A stretch of 6,200 nucleotides of DNA from MGIIb-O2 sp964003245. GTDB taxonomy: Archaea > Thermoplasmatota > Poseidoniia > Poseidoniales > Thalassarchaeaceae. The notes beneath the pieces were generated by a model that did no database searches, had not been told where the DNA came from, and was given only the letters and a program-made list of their open reading frames with translations. The DNA lies in contig CAXFIU010000053.1 in the NCBI GenBank assembly GCA_964003245.1, positions 1 through 6,200 on the forward strand, given 5' to 3'. Shown piece by piece: positions 1 to 6,200 of this stretch (positions are counted from its first letter, which is position 1; every line of letters starts with the position of its first letter). A program made the translations under genes and the position numbers.

Positions 1-96
1 CATATTTCTGAAGAGGAATATAAATCATTTAAGGGAGAACATGATGGAGCAGGAATTTTAGGTTCTTTTGCTAAAATCGTTTTAGAAAAAGTATAG
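1..96 (+). CDS. C-terminal end of an unidentified protein (partial, 5' end outside window)
   Basis: Frame 1 is open from the left edge to a TAG stop at 94-96 and gives 31 residues, starting HISEEEYKSF and ending AKIVLEKV. The piece is charged at first (several Glu and Lys), has a short Gly-rich stretch (GAGILG), and ends in what looks like a small amphipathic helix. That is a normal C-terminus for a soluble protein. I do not recognise the family and there is too little to assign one. It lies on the same strand as the pyrophosphatase gene and ends 81 bases before that gene's ATG. The spacer has its own promoter-like and ribosome-binding signals, so the two need not share a transcript. Confidence 0.55.
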   Translation, partial: HISEEEYKSFKGEHDGAGILGSFAKIVLEKV

Positions 97-132
97 TTAG
101 TCACTAAATAACTGGGCTTTAATTGGGATTCC

Positions 133-142
133 GATTATAAGC
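133..142 (+). promoter_or_regulatory. possible archaeal TATA element upstream of hppA
   Basis: The sequence GATTATAAGC is the best TATA-like match in the 97-177 spacer. Its centre is about 40 bases before the ATG at 178. With the usual archaeal spacing of about 25 bases from TATA box to start site, transcription would begin near 160-165, leaving a short leader that just includes the Shine-Dalgarno. A second AT-rich candidate, CTAAATAACT at 103-112, would give a leader of about 45 bases. No convincing BRE is seen beside either one, so this call is tentative. Confidence 0.3.
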
Positions 143-166
143 AACTCTTTTGTCGGCGAGTCACAA

Positions 167-172
167 AGGTGA
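167..172 (+). promoter_or_regulatory. Shine-Dalgarno that decides the hppA start
   Basis: AGGTGA matches the anti-Shine-Dalgarno core and sits five bases before the ATG at 178. A longer reading begins at the in-frame GTG at 169, but that GTG lies inside the AGGTGA itself, so a ribosome bound here would start at 178. The ATG start removes three residues (M-N-T) and leaves the N-terminal membrane helix whole. Confidence 0.65.
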
Positions 173-177
173 ACACC

Positions 178-2244
178 ATGTTAGAAAATATACCATTGAT
201 TGCAGCTGGAGCGGGACTTATAGGACTTCTAATTGCATTTGTATTATACAAGAAAGTGAACAGTGTAGAGATAGATAATGAAGTTGTGGCAGACATAACT
301 CAAGAGATTCAAGATGGGGCTATGGCCTTTTTGAAAGCAGAATATCGAGTATTGTCGATATTCGTTGTCGTTGTTGGTGCTATACTAGCATGGTTGAACG
401 ATATAGAAACTGCAATTGCATTCTTTGCAGGTGCTGTTGCTTCCGTAGGAGCGGGTTTCTCTGGAATGAGGGCTGCTACTTCTGCTAATGGTAGAACTGC
501 TATGGCTGCTAAGAATGATGGGCCAGCAGGAGCACTAGAAGTATCTTACAACGGTGGAGCTGTGATGGGTCTTTCAGTTGGAGGACTGGGATTATTAGGA
601 ATCTCCATTATTGCATATTGGTTAGGAGCAGATGACGCTGGAAGCAATCTTTCAGCGGCTGCTGGATTTGGAATGGGAGCTTCTTCAATTGCTCTATTCG
701 CACGTGTTGGCGGAGGAATATACACCAAGGCAGCTGATGTTGGAGCGGATTTAGTAGGTAAAGTAGAAGCAGGAATTCCTGAAGATGATCCTAGAAACCC
801 AGGAGTTATTGCAGACAATGTCGGAGACAATGTTGGCGATGTTGCAGGTATGGGAGCAGATATATTTGAGTCATTTGTTGGTTCCATTATTGCTGCAATG
901 ATTATTGCAAGTAACTCCGAAGATATGGGTGTTGATTATGTTATGATGCCGATTATGCTTGGTTTAATTGGATATGTCGCATCTATCATTGGAGTATTTT
1001 CAATGACTTTCTTGAAGAATGGATCAGATGCGGCGGCGGCGTTAAGAAACACGACATTTATCGCTGCTATACTTTTCTGGGCAGGAGGATATCTGTCAAT
1101 TGAACAAGGATTAATTGATGTAGAAATGGGAGTAATGCACTCTGTTGTTCTAGGAAGTATTGTTGGAATTATGATCGGTTTGGTTACCGAGTACTACACA
1201 GGTATTGAACCAGTATTCGGAATCAAAACTAAAGCAATTCCACATATTGGTGAGATGTCAAAGACTGGCCCTGCAACAAATGCAATTGCTGGACTATCAG
1301 TTGGAATGATGTCAACATTCTTACCAATTATTCTAATTTCTTTAGGTATTCTTGGAGCTAATGAATTCAATGATGGAGGGGAAATGGGACTCTATGGTAT
1401 CGCAATGGCAGCAATGGGAATGTTGGCTACTGTTGGCGTTACAATGACGGTTGATGCTTACGGACCTGTTGCTGATAACGCAGGTGGAATCGCTGAAATG
1501 AGTTCTCTAGGGAATGACGTACGTGCAATTACTGACGAACTAGATTCAATTGGAAACACTACCGCTGCAGTAGGTAAGGGATTCGCGATTGGCTCTGCGG
1601 CATTAACCGCACTTGCATTATTCGCAGCTTATACTGCCGCAATCGATGGGGACTTAGATTTAGACTTAACAAATCCAATGGTCGTAATAGGACTCTTGAT
1701 TGGAGGAGGATTACCATTCGTAGTTGCAGCAATGACAATGACTTCAGTAGGGAAAGCTGCTGGAGAAATGGTTATTGAAATTAGAAGACAATTCAAAGAA
1801 ATTCCAGGATTACTAGAAGGTAAAGAAGGCGTGAAGCCCGATTCTAAGAAATGTGTTGATATTTCTACACAAGCGGCTCTAAGAGAAATGGTTGGGCCTG
1901 GAGTAGTAGCAGTCTCTGCACCTGTTATTGTAGGATACGTTTTGGGATGGGATGCATTAGGAGGACTATTGGCTGGTTCATTAGTCACAGGAGTTCTAAT
2001 GGCATTATTCATGGCAAACGCAGGCGGTGCTTGGGATAACGCGAAGAAGGCTATTGAACAAGGGCACATTACTGGAGCTGAAAAAGGAGATGCGGCTCAC
2101 GATGCAGCTGTGATTGGAGATACAATAGGAGATCCATTCAAAGATACATCGGGACCTTCACTGAATATTCTGATTAAATTAATGTCAATTGTTGCAGTCG
2201 TACTAGCTGGAACTGGAAAATTAACAGAAAACGGACTTCTTTGA
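178..2244 (+). CDS. hppA: K+-dependent membrane-bound pyrophosphatase, probably Na+-pumping
   Basis: Integral membrane enzyme that hydrolyses pyrophosphate to two phosphates and uses the energy to export Na+ and/or H+. From the ATG it has 688 residues, typical of the family, which has about 16 membrane helices. Numbered from that ATG, the pyrophosphate/Mg2+ site is seen as DVGADLVGKVE (187-197), followed by EDDPRNP and the doubled DNVGDNVGD (213-221). A second acidic motif, DNAGGIAEM, lies near 433-441. The third, GDTIGDPFKDTSGPSLN, begins at 647. GNTTAAVGKG (459-468) carries Ala and Gly at the two positions that are Lys and Thr in K+-independent enzymes, so K+ dependence is expected. The gate residues of the Thermotoga Na+ enzyme correspond by motif to D228, E231 and K667. 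E231 sits in ADIFES, the arrangement of Na+-pumping members, but some K+-dependent H+ and dual Na+/H+ pumps resemble it, so the ion is inferred. The frame is intact, with no missing catalytic residue. Confidence 0.97.
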   Translation: MLENIPLIAAGAGLIGLLIAFVLYKKVNSVEIDNEVVADITQEIQDGAMAFLKAEYRVLSIFVVVVGAILAWLNDIETAIAFFAGAVASVGAGFSGMRAATSANGRTAMAAKNDGPAGALEVSYNGGAVMGLSVGGLGLLGISIIAYWLGADDAGSNLSAAAGFGMGASSIALFARVGGGIYTKAADVGADLVGKVEAGIPEDDPRNPGVIADNVGDNVGDVAGMGADIFESFVGSIIAAMIIASNSEDMGVDYVMMPIMLGLIGYVASIIGVFSMTFLKNGSDAAAALRNTTFIAAILFWAGGYLSIEQGLIDVEMGVMHSVVLGSIVGIMIGLVTEYYTGIEPVFGIKTKAIPHIGEMSKTGPATNAIAGLSVGMMSTFLPIILISLGILGANEFNDGGEMGLYGIAMAAMGMLATVGVTMTVDAYGPVADNAGGIAEMSSLGNDVRAITDELDSIGNTTAAVGKGFAIGSAALTALALFAAYTAAIDGDLDLDLTNPMVVIGLLIGGGLPFVVAAMTMTSVGKAAGEMVIEIRRQFKEIPGLLEGKEGVKPDSKKCVDISTQAALREMVGPGVVAVSAPVIVGYVLGWDALGGLLAGSLVTGVLMALFMANAGGAWDNAKKAIEQGHITGAEKGDAAHDAAVIGDTIGDPFKDTSGPSLNILIKLMSIVAVVLAGTGKLTENGLL

Positions 2245-2254
2245 AACCAGAAAC

Positions 2255-2274
2255 CGTTAGTCTCTTGACTAACG
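2255..2274. repeat. perfect 8-bp inverted repeat (hairpin) between hppA and the lipoprotein gene
   Basis: CGTTAGTC and GACTAACG are exact reverse complements separated by the four bases TCTT, which would give an RNA hairpin with an 8-bp stem and a tetraloop. It starts 10 bases after the hppA stop and ends 16 bases before the next ATG. No T-run follows, so it does not look like a bacterial intrinsic terminator, and archaeal termination normally relies on T-rich tracts. It could protect the hppA 3' end, act as a processing site that separates expression of the two genes, or be a protein-binding palindrome upstream of the lipoprotein gene. Confidence 0.6.
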
Positions 2275-2278
2275 ACCT

Positions 2279-2284
2279 AGAGGG
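2279..2284 (+). promoter_or_regulatory. Shine-Dalgarno of the lipoprotein gene
   Basis: AGAGGG lies six bases before the ATG at 2291 and supports that start over the later in-frame ATG at 2318, which would lose the basic residue of the signal peptide. It begins only five bases after the inverted repeat, so the hairpin could influence ribosome access. Confidence 0.5.
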
Positions 2285-2290
2285 ATTTGT

Positions 2291-3253
2291 ATGGCTAGAG
2301 GGGCTTCGGTTGGATTGATGTTGGTAATTTTGCTGACATCAATGACCGGTTGCACCGCAGTAACAGATGGCATAACTGGAAATTCTAGTTCAGAAGAAAT
2401 CTCCGTTCCAAATTGGGAATTGGGAGATTACTGGTTATACACATTCTCAACACCCGACTATAGTGATGATACTACAAAGTTGGTAGTAGCGACAACCGAT
2501 ACTGAAGAAGATGGTACGGCATACATGTTAGCAATTTCTAGTATAGGAGAAGCAAGAAGACATGCTGTCCTGAATCATAATCCATTTCTTGGCAGAATCA
2601 CTCATGAGCAATTAAGTCCATTTGAAAATGGTGAAGCAAAGGATGTTTTGGATTTCCCGCTAAAAAAGAATAAAGCATGGAGTTTTAATTTATTTGGGAA
2701 TGATTGGAATGCAGTAGTCACATCAGTAGAATCATCAATTGCATCAATCAGAGCAACTGCAGGAGATGGCGCCTCTATCGATTACATTTTTGACGGAAAT
2801 ATTGCATTTTTCTCATCATTTATCTGGACTGATTCCGAAGGAATCATACAATTGAAGATGAAAAATGCAGATAATGGGGTTGGCCATACAGGAGACGTTT
2901 ATTTTGTTAGAGGCGGCGACTTATATAGCAATAATTGGTATAATAGTGGCCCTGATGCAGAGATTGTAGATTCTTTCTTTGTATCTGATCATCCAAATGA
3001 TGGAGAATGGAATGAAATGATATATTTCTTAGATGCTTCATGTGGAGGAGGTTCTACAATTTCACTAACTTTAAGAGATCATACATCAATTTCTGCTCTA
3101 GAAAGATTCTGGGGGCCCGGGGCTGAAGAAACAGGGACTTTGGGTACTATTCCTTATCCAAGTCAAGAATATACACTGACAGTTACATTCACTGGAGACA
3201 CACATCTGAGAATACTATTAGCAGGTGGCATTACTTACTCTTGGAATCTCTAA
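2291..3253 (+). CDS. predicted secreted lipoprotein of unknown function
   Basis: This 320-residue protein opens with a signal peptide: a short start with Arg3, a hydrophobic stretch (about 7-17), then a lipobox-like S-M-T-G-C placing the lipidated cysteine at C21. A Ser/Thr/Gly/Glu-rich linker (22-38) follows, as usual for exported lipoproteins. The mature part starts with W-E-L-G-D-Y-W-L-Y (42-50), a motif I associate with secreted proteins of marine euryarchaea. The rest is rich in predicted beta strands and aromatic residues, with a possible first domain at about 40-210. A second, at about 225-320, contains the only other cysteine (C251, before three glycines) and ends in alternating hydrophobic strands that look like a beta-sandwich. 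No catalytic motif is visible, so a binding or structural role on the outer face of the membrane is likely. Its stop overlaps the next gene's start by one base. Function is unassigned. Confidence 0.85.
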   Translation: MARGASVGLMLVILLTSMTGCTAVTDGITGNSSSEEISVPNWELGDYWLYTFSTPDYSDDTTKLVVATTDTEEDGTAYMLAISSIGEARRHAVLNHNPFLGRITHEQLSPFENGEAKDVLDFPLKKNKAWSFNLFGNDWNAVVTSVESSIASIRATAGDGASIDYIFDGNIAFFSSFIWTDSEGIIQLKMKNADNGVGHTGDVYFVRGGDLYSNNWYNSGPDAEIVDSFFVSDHPNDGEWNEMIYFLDASCGGGSTISLTLRDHTSISALERFWGPGAEETGTLGTIPYPSQEYTLTVTFTGDTHLRILLAGGITYSWNL

Positions 3254-3849
3254 TGATAATCATGTCAGGTACTTTTGTAATGATGCATGGAATGACAGGT
3301 ACATCTGCTAAGATGGAACCATTGGCAAAACAATTAGTTCCGAAAGGATGGAATATATTGTGTCCAGAAGGTAAGATTCCTCATCCAACAAGAGGAGGGT
3401 TCGCATGGTGGTTACGCTCAGAAGACCCTACAGAGCCATTAGGGTCTGATGCATTGAAAGAAGTGAACGAGTCTGTGCTAAATGTAATCTCAGAAATTCC
3501 AGATGGGCCGATAATAGTTGGAGGTTTTTCTCAAGGTGCTGCAATAGCCTCTACTATGTTGGAATATGATATTCAAAGCAGAATTAAAGGTCTGGTTTTA
3601 CTTGGGACGAAAACTGTAAGACCTGATCAATTAAGAGACACATTGACCTTCTTAAAACCAAGAAAAGTGGTTTGGATGCATGGTTCAAGAGATCATCTAG
3701 TCCCTATTGAACAGGGATTCGAACATATTGAAATATTTGAACAAGCAGATTGGGATGTTACAAAGTTACAGCATGAAAAGGGACATATGGTTAATCTAAA
3801 TCAATTAAATGAGTTGAAATCTGCTATTCAAAGTATGGCAGATTCCTAA
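3253..3849 (+). CDS. alpha/beta-hydrolase of the phospholipase/carboxylesterase type
   Basis: Small cytoplasmic serine hydrolase, 198 residues from the ATG at 3253, with no signal peptide. Family features, numbered from that ATG, appear in order. H-G-M-T-G (12-16) forms the oxyanion-hole strand end. P-H-P-T-R-G-G-F-A-W-W follows near 44-54, resembling the loop of carboxylesterases. The nucleophile elbow is G-F-S-Q-G with Ser93. The acid is Asp147 in H-G-S-R-D-H-L-V-P, and the base is His178 in E-K-G-H-M-V. The triad is therefore complete and the length is right for the family (about 200-230). It probably cleaves a carboxyl ester or thioester, but the substrate cannot be read from sequence. 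An in-frame TTG at 3241 would add four residues inside the lipoprotein gene. I prefer the ATG because its first base is the last base of that gene's TAA, a usual coupling arrangement. ATG 3262 (195 residues) is also possible. Confidence 0.9.
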   Translation: MIIMSGTFVMMHGMTGTSAKMEPLAKQLVPKGWNILCPEGKIPHPTRGGFAWWLRSEDPTEPLGSDALKEVNESVLNVISEIPDGPIIVGGFSQGAAIASTMLEYDIQSRIKGLVLLGTKTVRPDQLRDTLTFLKPRKVVWMHGSRDHLVPIEQGFEHIEIFEQADWDVTKLQHEKGHMVNLNQLNELKSAIQSMADS

Positions 3850-3850
3850 A

Positions 3851-4123
3851 TTAATGCTGGAAATAATCAATTAAATGGTCAGATCCCCCAATAAATATTG
3901 GTTTTTCCCCTCTCATATCAAAACAGATTGGGACTGTGCGATGTCCAGTAATTCCGACAACTTCTGATCGCAAATTGTCTTCATGATCAAAGTTAACTTC
4001 TGAGTAAGTTAAATTCTTAGAATTCAAAACATTCTTTGCACGATTACAATAAACACAAATTGTTTGAGTAAAAAGTAGAAAATCAGTACTGCATTCTTCT
4101 AAGATTTCAGAGAATCTATCCAA
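3851..4123 (-). CDS. glutaredoxin-like thiol-disulfide oxidoreductase
   Basis: A 90-residue single-domain thioredoxin-fold protein, the normal glutaredoxin length. The first strand (FLLFTQ) leads to the redox motif C-V-Y-C (C23 and C26). T-V-P at 63-65 supplies the cis-proline, and F-I-G-G-S-D-H-L (77-84) matches the family's glycine pair and the start of the last helix. CPYC is the commonest form, so Val in place of Pro may change the redox potential, but both cysteines are kept. It would reduce protein disulfides or supply electrons to an enzyme in the cytoplasm. The start is a TTG at 4123. The frame is open upstream to a stop near 4190 with no in-frame ATG or GTG, and AGGT lies about ten bases upstream. 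An ATT start higher up cannot be excluded. The gene runs leftward, and its stop is separated by one base from that of the hydrolase. Confidence 0.9.
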   Translation of the reverse strand: MDRFSEILEECSTDFLLFTQTICVYCNRAKNVLNSKNLTYSEVNFDHEDNLRSEVVGITGHRTVPICFDMRGEKPIFIGGSDHLIDYFQH

Positions 4124-4196
4124 ATCTACACAACCTACAGTTAAACGTGATAAGACAGTACTAATGAACCTGAGTAATAAAATAATACATTATAAT
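4124..4196 (-). promoter_or_regulatory. AT-rich spacer: end of the transporter gene and probable promoter of the glutaredoxin gene
   Basis: The 73 bases between the transporter stop and the glutaredoxin start are the most AT-rich of the window near 4176-4196. Read on the minus strand they contain ATTATAATG followed by TATTATTTTATTA. The T-rich part could end the transporter transcript. A TATA-like core near 4177-4184 would put a start site near 4150-4155 and give a leader of about 30 bases before the TTG at 4123. The position fits, but the exact box is uncertain. Read-through from the transporter gene is the alternative. Confidence 0.35.
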
Positions 4197-6200
4197 CTAA
4201 GAAGTAGAGGGTTTAAGATCGTCTTCATTCCACCATTCTGGTCTCTCACCTAAATCCGTATCAGGGTCCTCTTCTTCCCATACCTCATCATCTTTAATCC
4301 GGCCTTCCAGAACTCTATCAGTTTCATCCTCATCAATGAAAATCAACATTATAACACTTAACATCGTTAACACAGCACCTAGATAAATCGCTGAGGAATA
4401 ATCAAAGATTTCTAACAGTCTTCCAGTGAAGGAGAAAGCCAACACACCTGATAAGTTGAATAATGACATGTAAGCAGTGAACTGGGTTCCGCCGACCTTA
4501 CTCCAAGTAAGCCTCATAGTTAGTGAAATAATGCAAATCCAAGCAATAGCACCGATAAATGCTTGGATAATAAGATAAATTGTCATTAAAGTATCATTTG
4601 TCCATACAGGTTCTAAGAAGGCTAGAGTAGCATTTGCGAAAGCTAGAAGCAAAAAGAATACCATAGCGATTCTCCGGGTACCGTAACGATCTCCCAAAAA
4701 TCCTCCAATTATTTGAGCTATCATCGCTGCAAATACAACTACTCCACCGACTACTCCGCTATACTTCTCTACTGACCATCCGGCACCGTTTATGAAAATA
4801 TCAAACGCAATTGGAGCTACGAAGACGTATAAATCTGCAAGAAGGCAAAGTCCAATCATAATGAATGCGGATCTTACAGAAAAAGCTTTTACAAGATAAA
4901 ATGAGGTCCTAGCAACAGTATTTTTAGTTCCTTCGGTCAAGACAGAGAATGGATTAGGAACCTCTGGTAAATGAGTTTCTTCATTACCCAGATAATCCAT
5001 AATATATCTGAATAAGAATGCTAAAAACGCCACAGATAAAGAAATATAACTAATTGGATTCGTTATTTTTCTTACATCTGCACCTGCAGACCAATCAATA
5101 GTGAATACATCAATAGCGAATCCTATGACCCAAACTATTAGACCAATTATTGTAAAGAATGCTGTAATAGAGATTCTCTGTTCAGATACACTGTATCCAA
5201 CATTCTTAGCTATGTTGAATTCAGACTCAACAACCCAAGGAGTGTCGGAATCATCATCGACAGAAGATTCACTATTTTCAAGACTATCAGAATCAATTAT
5301 TATTGCATCAACCTTTGACCAAGGGAATAATTGAACCCCAGGCTTTTCTATTAGTGTAAGAGGGATCAAAGCGATTAACAGAAGTAAAGCCAACTGTGTA
5401 GCAATTACTCCAGATATACTGATTAAAGAAATTAGAACTCCTAATCCTGCACCTCCAACCATTATTCCGCCTCGCTTAGCAGCAAACATGAAACCATTGA
5501 CTTTAGCAACTTCATCTGGTTGAAGAATCTCCACAGCCAAAGCATCAGTTGCAACATCTTGGAGTGAAGCGAATATATTATGGATGAATAAAACTCTAGT
5601 TACTAATTCAATTTTCTCATTGAGATCATCTACAAAAATCAAGCTTCCTAATGTTAATGCCATACCTGTTTGAGCGAAAAGAACCCACTGTCTGCGCGGT
5701 CCATATCTTTCTATAAATAATGCATCAACCACTGGACCCCAAATCCACTTGAAAGTCCAAGGTAATGCTACTGTAGCGAATAGTATAGCAATTTCTTCCA
5801 CTGTAGTTCCATTAGCAGTTAGATAAGCAGCAAAGGTAACACTAGCGAATCCCCATGGAAGACCTTGAGCGAAGTACATTAGACAGAGTGTTACAACTCT
5901 TCTAGTTTTATTTTCAGTTAATGCACCACCTTTTCTCCACTCAACAATTCCAATTTTAGTTAGAGAAATAGCACTAGGAACCCAAATAACTGGATTCAAT
6001 GTATTCAAAGTATTGCTAATCGAATTACTGATATCAAATGGTTCTGCGGATTCATTCTTCGATACCCAATCTTCACGATATGCTACCCATCCAAGAAGTA
6101 TTGTCACCAAAATAAAAGGAATAATAAAGAACATTGGCCCAAAAGATGTTTTTCCTAAGTTAGCTTCTGAATCTAACAATGAAACAAAAATTGGGAACTC
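4197..6200 (-). CDS. AmpG/PAT-like major facilitator superfamily transporter (5' end probably outside window)
   Basis: Polytopic membrane transporter, numbered here from a TTG at 6179 that gives 660 residues. The frame is open from there to the right edge and the TTG lacks a Shine-Dalgarno, so the true start is probably beyond the window. Family motifs resemble AmpG and SLC33-type carriers: Y-F-A-Q-G-L-P-W-G (102-110), L-P-W-T-F-K-W-I-W-G-P-V-V-D (139-152), R-R-Q-W (162-165) and A-S-L-Q-D-V-A-T-D-A (204-213). The second half has the MFS loop motif G-G-F-L-G-D-R-Y-G-T-R-R (492-503). An acidic Ser/Asp-rich loop (about 295-320) and two extra helices (about 338-359 and 375-396) separate the halves, giving about 14 core helices, as predicted for AmpG. 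Extra N-terminal parts are one helix (about 14-34) and a hydrophobic patch near 62-75. The tail from 616 is strongly acidic and probably cytoplasmic. AmpG imports murein fragments. That substrate is unlikely in an archaeon, so the cargo is unknown. Confidence 0.85.
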   Translation of the reverse strand, partial: EFPIFVSLLDSEANLGKTSFGPMFFIIPFILVTILLGWVAYREDWVSKNESAEPFDISNSISNTLNTLNPVIWVPSAISLTKIGIVEWRKGGALTENKTRRVVTLCLMYFAQGLPWGFASVTFAAYLTANGTTVEEIAILFATVALPWTFKWIWGPVVDALFIERYGPRRQWVLFAQTGMALTLGSLIFVDDLNEKIELVTRVLFIHNIFASLQDVATDALAVEILQPDEVAKVNGFMFAAKRGGIMVGGAGLGVLISLISISGVIATQLALLLLIALIPLTLIEKPGVQLFPWSKVDAIIIDSDSLENSESSVDDDSDTPWVVESEFNIAKNVGYSVSEQRISITAFFTIIGLIVWVIGFAIDVFTIDWSAGADVRKITNPISYISLSVAFLAFLFRYIMDYLGNEETHLPEVPNPFSVLTEGTKNTVARTSFYLVKAFSVRSAFIMIGLCLLADLYVFVAPIAFDIFINGAGWSVEKYSGVVGGVVVFAAMIAQIIGGFLGDRYGTRRIAMVFFLLLAFANATLAFLEPVWTNDTLMTIYLIIQAFIGAIAWICIISLTMRLTWSKVGGTQFTAYMSLFNLSGVLAFSFTGRLLEIFDYSSAIYLGAVLTMLSVIMLIFIDEDETDRVLEGRIKDDEVWEEEDPDTDLGERPEWWNEDDLKPSTS

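Noticed and set aside
97..177. Repeated AGTCAC words in the spacer before hppA (near 99 and 160)
   Set aside because: Six-base identity in two unaligned places is expected by chance and shows no operator-like symmetry.
546..887. Minus-strand open frame of 113 codons inside hppA
   Set aside because: It lies wholly within a gene of certain identity, and its Pro/Ser/Ala-rich translation is the expected shadow of Gly-rich membrane protein codons. No start signal is seen.
1629..2069. Minus-strand open frame of 146 codons inside hppA
   Set aside because: Low-complexity Pro/Thr/Ser product antisense to conserved pyrophosphatase motifs. It is a shadow frame.
2255..2274. Hairpin read as a rho-independent terminator
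   Set aside because: No T-run follows the stem, and the inferred host is archaeal, where hairpin-plus-U termination is not the rule. It is kept as an inverted repeat of unknown role.
3110..3124. Local GC spike (GGGGGCCCGGGG) with palindromic character in an AT-rich gene
   Set aside because: It encodes the W-G-P-G turn of the lipoprotein in frame. It is short, isolated and not repeated elsewhere, so it is best explained by coding.
5101..5334. Plus-strand open frame of 77 codons inside the transporter gene
   Set aside because: It is antisense to the acidic loop and extra helices of the transporter, has no Shine-Dalgarno or recognisable motif, and its Ser/Thr-rich product mirrors the opposite strand.

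Overview
The window is AT-rich, with Arg codons dominated by AGA and Gly codons rich in GGA. It uses ATG starts alongside TTG candidates. The mix of a K+-type membrane pyrophosphatase, a secreted lipoprotein opening with a W-x-x-G-D-Y-W motif, a small serine hydrolase, a glutaredoxin and an AmpG-like transporter fits a marine planktonic euryarchaeon (Marine Group II/III, Poseidoniales-like). This placement is inferred from gene content and style only. No rRNA or other phylogenetic marker is present.

Layout. The first 96 bases are the C-terminal tail of an unidentified plus-strand gene. After an 81-base spacer with a possible TATA element and a clear Shine-Dalgarno comes hppA (178-2244), an ion-pumping membrane pyrophosphatase with all catalytic motifs. 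A 46-base gap holding a perfect 8-bp inverted repeat leads to a predicted lipoprotein (2291-3253). Its TAA stop shares one base with the ATG of an alpha/beta-hydrolase (3253-3849), so these two are probably translated together. One base later the minus-strand genes begin: a small glutaredoxin (3851-4123) and, 73 bases upstream of it, a long AmpG/PAT-type major facilitator transporter (4197 to the right edge), whose reading frame stays open to the end of the window.

How the genes work together. The pyrophosphatase would recover energy from pyrophosphate made in biosynthesis by pumping Na+ (or H+) out of the cell. The lipoprotein and hydrolase may form a co-expressed pair, but nothing in either shows a shared substrate. 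The glutaredoxin and transporter form a separate leftward unit with no evident link to the rightward genes. There is no mobile element, CRISPR array, RNA gene or defence system. The region reads as ordinary core genome with tight packing. The points most worth following are the ion specificity of the pyrophosphatase, the hairpin after it, and an AmpG-like transporter in a probable archaeon that should have no murein.
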